A stretch of 64,000 nucleotides of DNA from Topomyia yanbarensis. Taxonomy: Eukaryota > Arthropoda > Insecta > Diptera > Culicidae. Below are positions 34,871-53,276 of the stretch, piece after piece. The translations under genes were made by a program, and so were the position numbers. The notes beneath the pieces are model-generated. The model was not told the origin of the DNA. It ran no database searches and worked only from the letters and a program-made list of their open reading frames with translations. Numbering within the stretch: the first letter of the stretch is position 1; each line of letters begins with the position of its first letter. Location: assembly GCF_030247195.1 (NCBI RefSeq), contig NC_080670.1:97686666-97750665 (forward strand), written 5' to 3'.

Positions 34871-36251
34871 GGGTGGACATAAGTATTAGTCACAAAATGA
34901 AATTATTAAAACAAGCAAATCTAACAAATCTGGGTACACTACTAATTTATGTATTTGACATTTCCTGTTCCTTGTTTCATATTGGCGATCAAATCGGATT
35001 ATTTTGTGAGAACTTGTACGTGAATTAACAAAAAATGTGTAGAAATGGAAAAGAAACAACTGTTGAAGAGAGAAAAATCATAATGAATTTGTAGAAGTTA
35101 AATAACTCTGCAACAGAAATAGCTAAAAGCGTTGGAAGACCCAGAACTACGGTTCAAGATATCATAAAAAGGTATAAATATAAAGAAATGCTTGACAATA
35201 AGGCGAGAAAAGAGCGTCCATGCAAATTGACAGATAAAGAAAAGCGAAAAATCATAAAAATTATTAAGAAAGAACGAAAAACCTCTTAATCGAAAGTCCG
35301 GGCGGAGTTATTAGAGTACACCGGAAAATACGTCAACTCAAGAACAGTACGAAGAGTGTTAAATAAAACCCAGTTTAATGTTCATGTATGGCGTAAAAAG
35401 CCTTTAATAAGCAAAGTTAATAAGACTAAAAGGTTGAACTTTGCCAAAGAGTTCCTGAATCGCCCAACTAACTTCTGGAACAAAGTGTTGTTCTCGGACG
35501 AAAGCAAATTTAATGTATATAGATCAGATGGACGTGTTCTGGTATGGAGGACATCGGGAACAGAACTGCAACAGAAAAACATTCAAACTACTGTAAAACA
35601 TGGGGGTGCTTCCGTGATGGTTAGGGGTTGTATGGCGGCATCCGGTGTTGAGGAACTAGTGGTTATCGATAGGATAATGAAAAAAGAACAATATCTGAAA
35701 ATTTAAAAAGAAAACAAGAAGAAAAGTGCTTCAAATTTAGGAATAGAAAAGGACAACGACCCTAAGCACACCGCGGAAATTGTTCGACTTTGGCTTCTAT
35801 ACAACACTCCTTATCAACAAAAAACTCCTCCCCAACCACCGGATCTGAATCCAATAGAGCACCTCTCCCGTGATGAATGGCTGAAGAGCGAGCCCTCAGT
35901 ATGCGAAAAACTGGTCCACTTAATGCCAAACTGCTTGAGAGCAGTCATTGCACAAAGTGGATTGAATACAAACTATTAATTTTGAAACTCATTGCTTCAG
36001 TGTTGGCGTTTAAACAAGTTTTTAACATTGACGAATACTTTTGTCCTGCTAAATTTAGAGTTATTTTTGTTTTTCTCTTGTTTTTTTTCTGTTTACAGAC
36101 TTACTTTTGAATTTTTAATAAAGTGAACTAAAAATAATGTTCTGTTTTTTTTATTTGAATACAACTTTTACATATAAATAAACCTCATGTTTGAGTTCTT
36201 TAACGCGATATCAGCATCCATGCATATCACGAATATTTATGTCCATCAGTG
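34871..36251 (+). mobile_element. Tc1-like DNA transposon, 1.38 kb
   Basis: The ends gggtggacataagtatt (left) and the complement of aatatttatgtccatcagtg (right) are inverted repeats, flanked by TA at 34869-34870 and 36252-36253. The single ORF fills most of the interior. It lies inside the short MITE at 34636-36275. Length and structure are normal for Tc1. Confidence 0.85.
35035..35979 (+). pseudogene. Tc1-like transposase, DD34E, three nonsense codons
   Basis: One uninterrupted reading frame of 314 codons with stops only at codons 20 (TAG, 35092), 85 (TAA, 35287) and 224 (TAA, 35704), and no frameshift. The N-terminal half is a paired-type helix-turn-helix DNA-binding region (SATEIAKSVGRPRTTVQDI), with a second helix set further on. 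The catalytic residues are D155 in FSDES, D240 in KDNDPKH and E275 in PDLNPIEHL; D240 to E275 has 34 residues between, the Tc1 spacing. The normal length is about 340 residues. The triad is intact, so the copy died through a few point mutations and is not ancient. The short ORF at 35356-35706 is only its middle third. Confidence 0.88.
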
Positions 36252-36599
36252 TATATTCCTAGAGTGATCTGCCCCTAGTTTGTATCACATATGATGGGTT
36301 TTAAGTCAAATCGGGATGAGACGCAAAACGTTCAAAAGAGATAATCATAACGCTGGATAAATAATTTCTTCAGCTACATTCGGCTTTCAGCTAATTTGAA
36401 ATATATTACAATGAGCAAGAATTATAGCAAAAAATAATTTCAAATTATAATGCAAAAGATGCTGCGATTCAAACTCTTTTTTCTCGAAATCAATACAATG
36501 TCACTTAGTCCGGTCTGACTTAACACCAACCATATATTTCAATATTCTGAACACACGGTCTTCTTCAAACTTAGTTATGGAATGTCTTCAACAAAGTTT

Positions 36600-36752
36600 T
36601 TCTTTTCATTTTGACTATAGGTACGTTAACCTAGGGTCTTTCCGCTCTTTTTTCAGGTTAGAAAAATTTCTAACCTTATGTGCGGGGATTGGGAATCGAA
36701 TCTAGGTGTGATGCGTACAATGCAATCGACTTACCAACTACGTTATGCACGT
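36600..36752 (-). mobile_element. tRNA-derived SINE, Feilai-like
   Basis: Read on the minus strand, an A-box tagttggtaag at 36740-36730 and a B-box agattcgattccc at 36703-36691 have tRNA-like spacing. They are followed by ggttagaaatttttctaacc, a small hairpin, and a short A-rich tail. This layout matches the Feilai SINE of Aedes as I remember it. RNA polymerase III would transcribe an intact copy. Confidence 0.65.
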
Positions 36753-36759
36753 TTCATTC

Positions 36760-38190
36760 GACAAAGTTGTTTGAAATAGCATTTTCGAAACTTTTGCTGA
36801 AGGCATTAACTCTCGAACTAAATTTGTTTGTAGAAAATATACTTCATAATTACTTCTAGGAGGATTAACCTACAAAATTATTTTATTAGAAGATGTGCTG
36901 CTTTATGTCGTAATATACTTCAAAGATACTAAACATCAAAAGTTGACAGTTCCGAAATAATATGATCGTGAACATAAACATTTTTTTTCGAGCAGTAATT
37001 TTACTTTTCATCACTATTAAACCACGAAAATCCAAAACGAGTCCTCGTACACAACATTTAATTACACCATCCAATTGAGCACTCAAATATACACCATTTA
37101 TAGCCACTAATTTGAAATATTTTGAAATTTTATTATTTCCAATACTGCTTAAAGGCTATTTATATAATTGATTTCACAACAAAAATCAAATGCTCATAAA
37201 AACCAATCGTGACCAAACAAAAAAGTATTTTTTCATAATTTTCCTTCTATTTTCCACAATATTGTTATCGTTGTAAATCACATTGAGGTTTTATGTCAAC
37301 TCTACGCATTCTCAAAAAAAATACATTTTAACAGAAATTTAAGGTTATCCAATTTTTCGGTGAGGAAGTTTGTTTTAAAGACAATCAAACTTCGCTTCCC
37401 ATTCGAAGCATTGTCGCTAATCCATACTTCGGAACATCCCTTCCAAAAGAACTCATGACTCATGATAGGCTAAGAGTTCAGTTACATGATCCAATTCCCA
37501 CTGTTTTCCAAAAGTCCCCATGATGCCTAAAACAATAGATTCTTATTGTAGTGATCAGACAATATCCTTCAAAAATTTGCATTGTGCCATATTTAATTAA
37601 ATTAGTCAGCTTTAAGTTTTTTTTTTCAATCCAAATATTTTGGTTTATTGGGTTATAACCCCCACCTGGCTACGCCACTGATACACACAAAAACTAGAGA
37701 TCAGCATTCCAATACGGTTGAAAACTGAAATTACAAACAAAAGCTACCACAATGAATATTTATTATAGAAATTTCAATTGATTTTTAAAAAAATATGTGT
37801 AATGCACGACTATGAGATTGAATGCATATTTGACTATCTTTGGAATTATGATTATTTTCAAAAAATGAGCATTTGTATCTTCCCTATGCAGTCTAGTAAA
37901 CTATTTATACATAAAAAAGTCTCGTAAACTAATTTTTTACTTGTGAAAGGCATACAAGCATTCCGCATAGCGGTGTACGAAAATTAGATTGTGTCCCTGT
38001 ACAAGGTAAATTTTGCTTTTACTGCTACTACATTACTCACTCGTAGGTACGATTATATTACATAAAACAAGAAATGTTTGTTGTTGTATTTGGATGTTGA
38101 GTACGCGTGTCAGAAAACTCACCAAAAATTTGCTCGAATGGGCGGTAAACAAAAGATGAAACTAGATAAGAGCAGCTCCTTTATTTGTTT
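36760..38190. other. No gene seen
   Basis: AT-rich. A short phrase ataacccccacctggctacg at about 37656 is the kind of tip sequence seen on arthropod repeats, and a similar cgtagccagg occurs at 60568 in the other orientation. Nothing else is recognisable. Confidence 0.35.
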
Positions 38191-38193
38191 TAC

Positions 38194-39351
38194 AGTTGTT
38201 ACAACAAACTGTATAAACTAAATGATCCCGAGGCTGAAGTTGTTGCAGGACCATCGAGAATCGCTGTTTCAGGTATATTATCAAAAATATGACATGATTG
38301 ATTTTTAAATTTCAATTCTTTTCTTCAAACTACAAATACGAACTCTTGTTCTTTGAAATCTTCTTTCAGAGTTCTTCGAAACATTGTAGGACATTCCGGA
38401 TTCGTTCTATTGTCTTACCAGGTATTTAATTAAAAAGAAATCATTTGTATGATTTTTTCTGATAATCAATCTATCATATATATTTTCAGAGTCACTAAAA
38501 GGACCCAGTTTTGAATCGATCTTACCACGCACCTTTGTCGGACGATAAACCTCGCTTCCCAAAAGTTGGACTACATATAGAATTATGCAGAAGTTCAATG
38601 TTTCCCAATATATGGCCATTGCAGCAAGAGAAAGGAATAATGGTAATGACGGAAGAGAGTTTAAGCTCTGCTGCAATAAGAACATAAACGATAACATGTG
38701 TTACGAATTATTATAATAGTGACGATGTAAGCCGCGTATGTGCAGGGAAAAGTGATTATTTAACATCTAACAATGAAGAAAATTGACGTACAGAGAAGAT
38801 TAGTTTTGTGTGACTTGTAGGAGGCGTATTCTATCTTCAAAAATACTTATACTGATATTAAAATAGAATTCTCCATGTTCGCTAGTAACTATTCAAAACA
38901 CTGCATTTTGGCAGGGACAAGTGGCACGCATGTATATATCATCAGAACATTAAACTTATTTTTAAAACATTACAAAGAAACAAATCACTTCCAGATGGTG
39001 TTGCGAAAAATATTCCGTTATAGGTCAAATGAAAGGTGTCAATCTATCATATGTATTTTCAGAGTCATTAGAAGCACCCAGTTCTGAATCGATCTTATCA
39101 CTTACAACGTACCTTTGTCGGACGATAACGAAATTCTTACACAACTTAAGGAGTTGCGGAAACTGCCCTGGAACGCAAATTGCGGAAACTGCCCTGGAAC
39201 GCAAATTTTAACGACAGAACTGATGCATATTCTTAGTAGCGGCCATATTGAATCATTAAAATTCAAACAATGGCGTCAAGTGGAAAGATGCAGTATGGAC
39301 GTAGTTGAAATTGACACACAAGAATTTATTGATACTTTTTTAGAAAAATGA
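38194..39351 (+). other. Exon-like segments with splice-like borders
   Basis: An open stretch at about 38201-38273 is bordered by tttgttttacag and cag/gtatat. Further downstream three places read ttttcag/AGT followed by open sequence: about 38370, 38492 and 39063. The second and third are direct repeats of about 90 bp (gaatcgatctta, acctttgtcggacgata). The last opens into an ORF ending at 39351 with a C-terminal VEIDTQEFIDTFLEK; a 26-bp tandem duplication sits in it at 39155-39206. It may be a dead spliced gene, an intron-bearing transposon, or chance. I recognise no domain. Confidence 0.3.
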
Positions 39352-39918
39352 TTGAATATATTGCCGCATAGCTTTATAGCTGAGTAACAAGCAAACTATT
39401 TAAGGTGTTATATACAAAGTTGAAACTCAAAAAATCGAAAAAAAAATTATGGGTAATCTAAAAGTACATACTTTGGAAAATATCTGTGTGAAATTTCATC
39501 TAGATCGGAGCACTAGATTTTAAATTACAGCCGTTTGCAGCGCGCTTGTTCTTCTACGAGTGAAGTTAACACAAAACTTTAAACGCTATTATCTATACCG
39601 TTGTGGTGAACGTGATATCTCAAAAACAATTAATCCGTTTTTCATATTTTTTGAATTGTTTGTATTTACATTCTTGTATACCTGAACGTTTCTCTTTTTT
39701 ATCAAAAAAAACGATTCTCTACAATGAATTCTCGATTAAAATTTTGAACACCACAAAGCTCAACTTTTTGGTCAACATGTTTTTTTGCAAGAAAAACAAA
39801 TTTTATTGGAAAATCGATCCATTCAAGTATACCACGATATATTTTTGCTCAATAGTCTTTTCAGTTTTTGGATTTCAGTTTAGCGGTTCGGCTTGGAGAG
39901 CGTTCATCGCAAACTTCC

Positions 39919-40715
39919 GCACGGTGTTCCTAAAACCGTTATTAACTAAAAAAATGACCATAAATTTGTCATACGGCATTCGAAAGATACAGTATCCAAG
40001 CATCTTCTCAATGAATTTCAAAATGATCCATCGAGGGATTCGAGAGAAATTGCAATTAGAAATTTTATGACACGTTTCATAAGGCTACCAGCGACCACCC
40101 ACGGGTTTGGTCCTATCTCTATAAACAAAAAAATATTTGTCTACTTATTTAGTACATGGCATTCGAAAGATATAGTAATCAAGTATAACCCCTGCAAGTT
40201 TGAAAATATTTCATTGACGGAATCGAAAGTTATAACGGTTTGGATGTGGTATGCGGTCATAGATGGGTTTTCTACCAGACTTCAAGCGTGAATCCATGTT
40301 TGTTCATTGACTGTTTAGATCGTTTATACGTGTCGCGGTTTTTAAAGGAAAACCTTACCATTTTATTATATAAATATAAAGTACAAAAGGTGTTATTTAT
40401 ATGGTGCTCTGAAAAAATATGAAAATAGGGTTGTCTACCAAACGTTAAATAAAATGTGTAAATTAAAAAAAATGAATAAAAGTCGGAATGTTTACTTTAA
40501 AAGGCCATCTCTCAATGGATTGTTGACCGATTCTAATTATTTTTTCATTATTGAAAAAGTAGACGTCTCATCTTTAATTTTCATTAAGAAGAATATAAAA
40601 TAGAGTTGCCTGCTTCAAACAATAGACAACATAATTATCCTCAACTATATATATAATCACTATTTAGTGAATATCTTTATATTCAAAACGACGACCTATC
40701 AATTTCTATACATTA
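39919..40715 (+). repeat. Left arm of fold-back
   Basis: Inverted counterpart of 40994-41790. The short ORFs in each arm are mirror copies of one another and are not genes. Confidence 0.8.
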
Positions 40716-40993
40716 GTGGAATGCAACGAACGCAAACTACAAATCATGGAAAAATAAAAACATAAATTTAAAAAAATATGAGGGTATTTGCTGATTCAGA
40801 TCAATTTATGTAATGATACGGTCTTTGTTGGAAATTTTGCATAATCGTGATTCGCTGGTTGGGTTGACAGATGTTAAAACTGGTCAAATGGGATGTTATT
40901 AGTACAAGTTCATCTGCTCATATCTCTAACTATTGTCGAATTGAACTTATCATGAGAATTTGACATTCAGATGTTTATACAGCAATTGCAATC

Positions 40994-41790
40994 AACTAGT
41001 ATATAAACATGGATAGACCGCTATTTTTAAAACAAAAAATATTCACGAAATAATGATAATAAATATAGTTGAGATCAATTATATTGTCTATTTGTTGATG
41101 TAGATGACTCTATTTTATATTCTTCCTAATGAAAATTAACGATGAAATACCTGTTCAATAATGAAAAAATAATTAGAATCGGTCAACAAACCATTGAGAT
41201 ATGGCCTTTTGAAGTAAACATTCCGACTTTTATCCATTTTTTTAATTTACACATTATATTTAACGTTTGGTAGACAACCCTATTTTCATATCTTTTTCAG
41301 TGCACCATATAAATAACACCTTTTGTACTTTATATTTATATAATTAAATGGTAAGGTTTTCCTTTAAAAACCGCGACACGTATAAACGATCTAAATAGTC
41401 AATGGACAAACATGGATTCACGCTTGAAGTCTAGTGGAAAACCCATCTACGACCGCATACCACATCCAAACCATTATAAATTTTGATTCCGTCAATGAAA
41501 TATTTTCAAACTTGCAGGGGATATACTTGATTACTATATCTTTCGAATGCCATGTACTAAATAAGTAGACAAATATTTTTTTGTTTATAGAGATAGGACC
41601 AAACCCGTGGGTGGTCGCTGGAAGCATTATGAAACGTGTCATAAAACTTCAAATTGCAATTTCTCTCGAATCCCTCGATGGATCATTTTGAAATTCACTG
41701 AGAAGATGCTTGGATACTGTATCTTTCGAATGCCGTATGACAAATTTATGGTCATTTTTCTTTGTTAATAACGGTTTTAGGAACACCGTA
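40994..41790 (-). repeat. Right arm of fold-back
   Basis: Inverted counterpart of 39919-40715. The spacer between the arms is about 280 bp. Confidence 0.8.
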
Positions 41791-42047
41791 TCCGCCAAAA
41801 GCACGCTTCGGGGGATGGGCCATAACTCCAACAAACTTGAATATTTTTTTTAATTCAACTTGTTTTTTCTTTCTTCGATAGTGCTATCAATGAACTGTCC
41901 TTCGCTTTTTCGAAATTTTTTTCATAAATTACTTTAAAAAAATCATGAACTTAGCTCACTGTTTCGCCACAACTTTGTATATAAAACCCCTTGAAAGCTA
42001 CCGAGTGCATCATTATCTGTGATTTTTCGGAGATCTATTCTTTCGTT

Positions 42048-42722
42048 GCACTTTTTTTCAATTTCTTATTTCTCAAAAACTACTCAAGATAATTGAATGA
42101 AATTTTGCACACTTATAGAATAATGTTTACACTGTCATTTAAATATATATTTATGGAATATTTGTTTTAATAGCAGTTTCAACTATTAAACCTCATTTAT
42201 GATAAAAAATTTAATTAACGTATGTTAAACTAAATTTTGACAATAGAGCTGACGACGTTCTAAACAATAGAAGTTATGATTAGCTATAAACCAAAATTTA
42301 CCGCGTGCTAAATGATAGATACCGCATTGCAAGTTTGAGCGCCCGTTGGTCGAGTTCGCGTGGACAGTCCAGATAGTTCGTTATCGTGGGCACCATCGAA
42401 ATGCGCCGCATGTTTAAAGAGCGCGGCGCGTGGCAAAAAACTTCATATCTCTGGGCAGAAACAAAAGGACAAAATATCTTTACAAATTATTGAAAGTGAA
42501 TGTTTTCCGCGTCATTTTACATATTTTTTGATTTTTCATAGCGCCGAGAACATAAAAATATTTTAAATTGTTTATTACAAATGAATATAAAATACTGCTA
42601 TTAAAACAAATAGTTCACAAATATATATTCATATGACAGTGTAAACATCATTCTATAAGTGTGCAAAATTTAATTCAATTATCTTGAGTAGTTTTTGAGA
42701 TATAAGAAATTGAAAAAAGTGC
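42048..42722. mobile_element. Short fold-back, arms about 130 bp
   Basis: The arms at 42048-42178 and 42592-42722 are inverted copies that share atttctcaaaaactactcaa and acactgtcat...tataagtgtgcaaaat (the last on both sides of the arm centre). The spacer of about 413 bp is non-coding. It sits next to the end of the 2.6-kb fold-back. Boundaries beyond the arms were not found. Confidence 0.65.
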
Positions 42723-42729
42723 AATTTTA

Positions 42730-43590
<861 letters not shown>

Positions 43591-43613
43591 CACTTAACTG
43601 AAAGGTATTAATA

Positions 43614-44982
43614 GGGGAGACTGAGGAGACTTGATCCCCTATTTATTTTTCAGTCCAACTCCGTGGAATGATAAAAAACTATGTATTTTTTGTAGTTTTA
43701 TATTGTTTCTAGGGATGACTAATAATCATAAAAAAATTACATGGAAATATTATACTGGAGATGAGCTATGAGCATTTCTGAAAAACAACAAAAAAAATGG
43801 AAAATTCTTAGATTAGTGGAGACTCGATCCATAATTTGGGGACACTTGATTCCTTTATGAAAACGTGTTTAAAAGAGCATGTAGGGTAATAAGCCTATTT
43901 TTGCCCTGTTTCTACTATCATCCTACCCATCTGAAGCCTTTGGTTAGAGCAGCGTCTGCCATCTTTGCTCAACGCATTGACTCAAATGGTATTGCGATAA
44001 TGGGGGTACTCGATTAGAGATTTTGCTGCGCTCAAACAGAAGATTTTCACCATTCTCAAGACAATTTTGTTATTATATTGGCTCTTAATAAGAGGCGAAT
44101 GACCTTAACGTTAAAACCACTATAATCGAAATAAAAAATGGACCTTAATAACAAATCAAAGAAGCTGAAATAATAAAATTATTGTAGTAATAATGTGGTA
44201 CCCTTCTTAATAGGATAAAACGGGTACATTACCCTATTGAATTTTATAAATGGATTGTAGTATTGATTAAATTGTTATGATTATATATTGTTATTTTTGT
44301 TACTACATATTACGCATCTCTCACCTGATTTTTTTTTTACGAATTCCCCAAATCTCCGTGCAATTATTTGAAAGCTGTCGTTATTATGGTTGGGGAATGT
44401 CAAATGTGGGATGAATGGTTGCTACGTATACTGTAGTAAACAATTACAGTTATGTTTCTTTACGATGAAGCGTTCATTTTTGACATTTTTTATGACAACA
44501 ATGACTCAAATTGTTCTGGTGTGACTTTGGTTATTTTCAGTGGTGTGTATGAAGTATGGCGAAGGGGATCAAATCTCCACGAATTTGAAGGGATCAAGTG
44601 AACCCATAGCATCTATTTCAGCAAACTTTAGTAAAAATATAATTGAACAAAAGAATCAGCTCAATCACAACGTATTCATATAATTGACATTCTCCTGTAA
44701 TTCTGTATGCAAAAGTAGAGTATGTAGTGGGTGATTTTATCAATTTTATAAAAGTTTGAAAATTTGAAAAATAAATCTTCTTCAGTTCTTCTGAGACTTT
44801 TTTTTAAATCGGTAAAAATTCGGTTACACAAAAGTCCAATTTCTTTTTCTGTGTTAATGAAATTTATGTTTAGATAAAACTACGCAACTTTATAGTATAT
44901 TCGATTAATGTATTCTGATCCGCCTTTGAGTTACAATGGAGGGATCAAGTCTTCCCGGGGATCAAGTCTCCTCAGTCTCCCC
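43614..44982. mobile_element. TA-flanked MITE (GGGGAGACTGAGGAG ends), left copy
   Basis: Ends ggggagactgaggagactt and, inverted, aagtctcctcagtctcccc, with TA at 43612-43613 and 44983-44984. The uninterrupted family A copies at 46127 and 29700 show ttaata/catttttc-type continuity at the same point, so they are the empty site. The terminal words agacttgatcc, gacttgatc and gatcaagt recur in the subterminal parts (about 43830, 43850, 44570, 44590, 44940). Confidence 0.9.
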
Positions 44983-44984
44983 TA

Positions 44985-50885
<5,901 letters not shown>

Positions 50886-50961
50886 AAAATAAATACCGGC
50901 AACACTGGCTATATTTATCAATTGTCGAGGTTGCTGCACCGAAATGTACATCAGATTATGT

Positions 50962-51417
50962 TTATGTATATTTGAATCTCAATAGAAGAATCAGTTGAAC
51001 GAATGGTTCACATGCACCACCATATGGTGCTGCAAGATAATTTTTTGACAAACCACATATATTTTTCCGGTTTTTGTGTGCTGTTGCTGGTTCTTTGTTG
51101 ACCTGATTTTCATCATCAATTGATGTAATTACACTTACCGATGAGTCCCTGCTGTCAGCGGATAACCTTCCTAAATTAAGCAAACATGCAGTGCCGGCGA
51201 AACACTTTTGCCCGAGTGGGTAGTAAGATTCGAAGTGACAACTGCTCGTAGTGACGAATGTTCTGACATGGTGCATGTATGTGAAAGTGAAAATTTTCGG
51301 ATAATACCTGGTGGATATTTGGAAATACCCTTTGTTAACGGGCTGTGTGACCGACGGCTCAGCGAAAATGTGTTTGTTGATTACTGATACTACAAATGTT
51401 CCGCAGCTAAGTACCAA
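50962..51417 (-). other. Exon-like ORF of 151 codons with a donor-like site
   Basis: An open frame on the minus strand with mixed composition unlike the AT-rich surroundings. It contains a cysteine-bearing stretch (YYPLGQKCFAGTACLLN) and, at about 51136, a perfect tcg/gtaagt donor-like site, after which the reading is less protein-like. It could be an exon of a decayed gene or retroelement, or chance. No domain recognised. A GC content higher than its neighbours is the main reason to list it. Confidence 0.25.
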
Positions 51418-52065
51418 TTACTCAATTCTTTTAAATTTCGTTGCATTAATTTTCTGTTTCCTTCAATAAAACCTTCTTTGCGCGGGTACTGAAACAAAAT
51501 AATGCCGTTAAACTTCTTTTCGATATAAATTGTATACATCTAATACAACAGGCTCCTGGAAGGTCTCCTTCCGGACTGAAGATCACTTATTTAACATAAT
51601 CGATAGGGGAACATGGGGAGACTTGACTAAGCGCGAGATTCAACAATTAGCAATCATTTGTTCTGTTCGTTTTTTTTTTTAATTTTTCTTTTGAATATTT
51701 TTAAACTTGTTTCGATCCCATCTGATAATTTTAAAAGTTTGGAGAGCAAAATCCTTCGCTCATAGAAAATATAGAAATGATGTAATTTTTTATCGAACTT
51801 TGTATGGACATATCTACTAGAGTAATTATTGTTTTTTATAGAACTCATACACCATGTTAATTTTTATGAAGTGGTGAAATAATTCTACATTAATTGGGAT
51901 ATTGGAATAGTTTTTATAAAATTAGCACGACATTGAACGTAAGAACTAATGTTGGGGAGAGCTGACCAAGATTTTATGGGGAGACTTTACCATGTAGCAA
52001 TAAGCTGAAGAAAGATACAAAATTGCTGATATTTACTATTTTGTGATACCTACTGTGAATGTTAA

Positions 52066-53276
52066 GGGGTTATATATGTTAAGATGCCGGAAGAAAGTGA
52101 AAAGTTTAAATTTTTATAATGGTATGTAGCCATATTTTTATGAAATACTTGTTATACGTCTAACGTAGTACAATGTTCAACTTGCAAAATACACTTGAGA
52201 TCATAAAAATATATTATTAATTGTCGAAGTTATAGCAATTTCCACAAAAAGAGTTTTTTTAAAGAGGTTTGCCGTGACTACGATTCCAGTCCAACAGCTC
52301 AACTGAAATCAATAAACTAAAAACAATCATTAGTAGGGTGGGTGCTCCTATAGTTGAGGTGTACCAATAGTTGCAGTAGTGGGTTATACGCCTAACTAAG
52401 GTACCAACCATCAACAAATATTTTTTTATCGATTCATCGCACTAAAATTATGCGACAATATAACTGCTATCCTTGAAATTTGCTCAAATAACTATTGAAA
52501 AAATGATTTTCTTAGAATTTTGAGCTCCCTTGCACCTATAGTTGATCTAATGTACCTATAGTTGCAAGTCCCATAAGAAAGCAATGGGATTTGCAACAAT
52601 AGGAACCGAAATTAGCGATTGCACCACTATTGGTACATGTGTTCCTATAGTGGTACAAGCGGTTTTGAATACATAAATTGGTTATTAAGCCATCCTTATA
52701 TTTTTCCTATGAAGTAGGGACTGAAAGCTTTCGTTTAATGTATTAACATTGCCCATAGGTCTATTAATCGATTTTTTATCAAAAATTTTCCTTAAGCATG
52801 CGACTATTGGTACATCCACCCTATATGTAGCTATGGTGTCCTTGAACGATTGATTAAAAAATAATTTTCTTCTTTTTCGAAACGGGGACGATTTTTTCAA
52901 ACAAAAATACTATTTGCACCTGAAAAAAAAATATTAAAGAATTCATAAAATTAATATCAATTTTTTTACGGAATGGAATAGTTCAAGGACACGGCAGTTA
53001 AATTACGAACAAGCGAAAAAAAAGTTTTGAGATCGGTTGACAACTTTTTCGGCAACCATAGTCACCGCAAAGACGAATTTGGAAAACATGATTTCGAGAT
53101 AATCGCGTTTAAAGTTTCAAGTATAAGTCACATCTCCATAAGAGAGCAAAATGAAAAACTTTGCGTCTATTGCTCCGATCGCTATAAAAATTTGAGATAA
53201 AATTCTTAAGAACCTGAACTTTACGATAGAAGAATAAAAAATGGATTTATTGGGCGATCTCAACATATATAACCCC
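52066..53276. mobile_element. TTAA-flanked element (GGGGTTATATATGTT ends), middle level
   Basis: Ends ggggttatatatgtt and, inverted, aacatatataacccc, flanked on both sides by TTAA (52062-52065 and 53277-53280). A TTAA duplication is the mark of piggyBac-type elements. About 725 bp long without its own insertion; no transposase. The tips resemble those of the element at 39404-42000. Confidence 0.78.
52336..52821. mobile_element. TA-flanked MITE (GGGTGGRTG ends), inner level, 486 bp
   Basis: Ends gggtgggtgctcctatag and, inverted, ctattggtacatccaccc, with TA at 52334-52335 and 52822-52823. The word cctatagttg or its variant recurs at about 52350, 52365, 52533, 52556 and 52640, so nearly the whole element is built from terminal-like words. 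Confidence 0.82.

Larger units (their letters stand above)
34636..36275. mobile_element. MITE (GGGGCAGATCACT ends) interrupted by a Tc1 element
   Basis: The inverted ends ggggcagatcact (left) and agtgatctgcccc (right) have TA flanks at 34634-34635 and 36276-36277. Without the nested Tc1-like element it is only about 255 bp long. It is non-coding and of the TA-duplicating type. Confidence 0.8.
39404..42000. mobile_element. Fold-back element with TTAA-like flanks, about 2.6 kb
   Basis: The left end ggtgttatatacaaagttg follows TTAA at 39400-39403. The right end is the complement of ggggttttatatacaaagtt, followed by TTGA at 42001-42004. Inside are inverted arms, 39919-40715 and 40994-41790, that are about 90% alike by eye and centred near 40854. 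They share atggcattcgaaagatata, accacccacgggtttggtcc and similar strings. The right tip resembles that of the element at 52066-53276. No transposase seen. Confidence 0.65.

Noticed and set aside
35382..35582. Minus-strand ORF inside the Tc1-like element
   Set aside because: Shadow of the transposase frame, which has the catalytic motifs.
39603..40291. ORFs in the 39.6-40.3 kb arm as a gene
   Set aside because: They are mirrored in the right arm with stops and differences, typical of non-coding fold-back arms.
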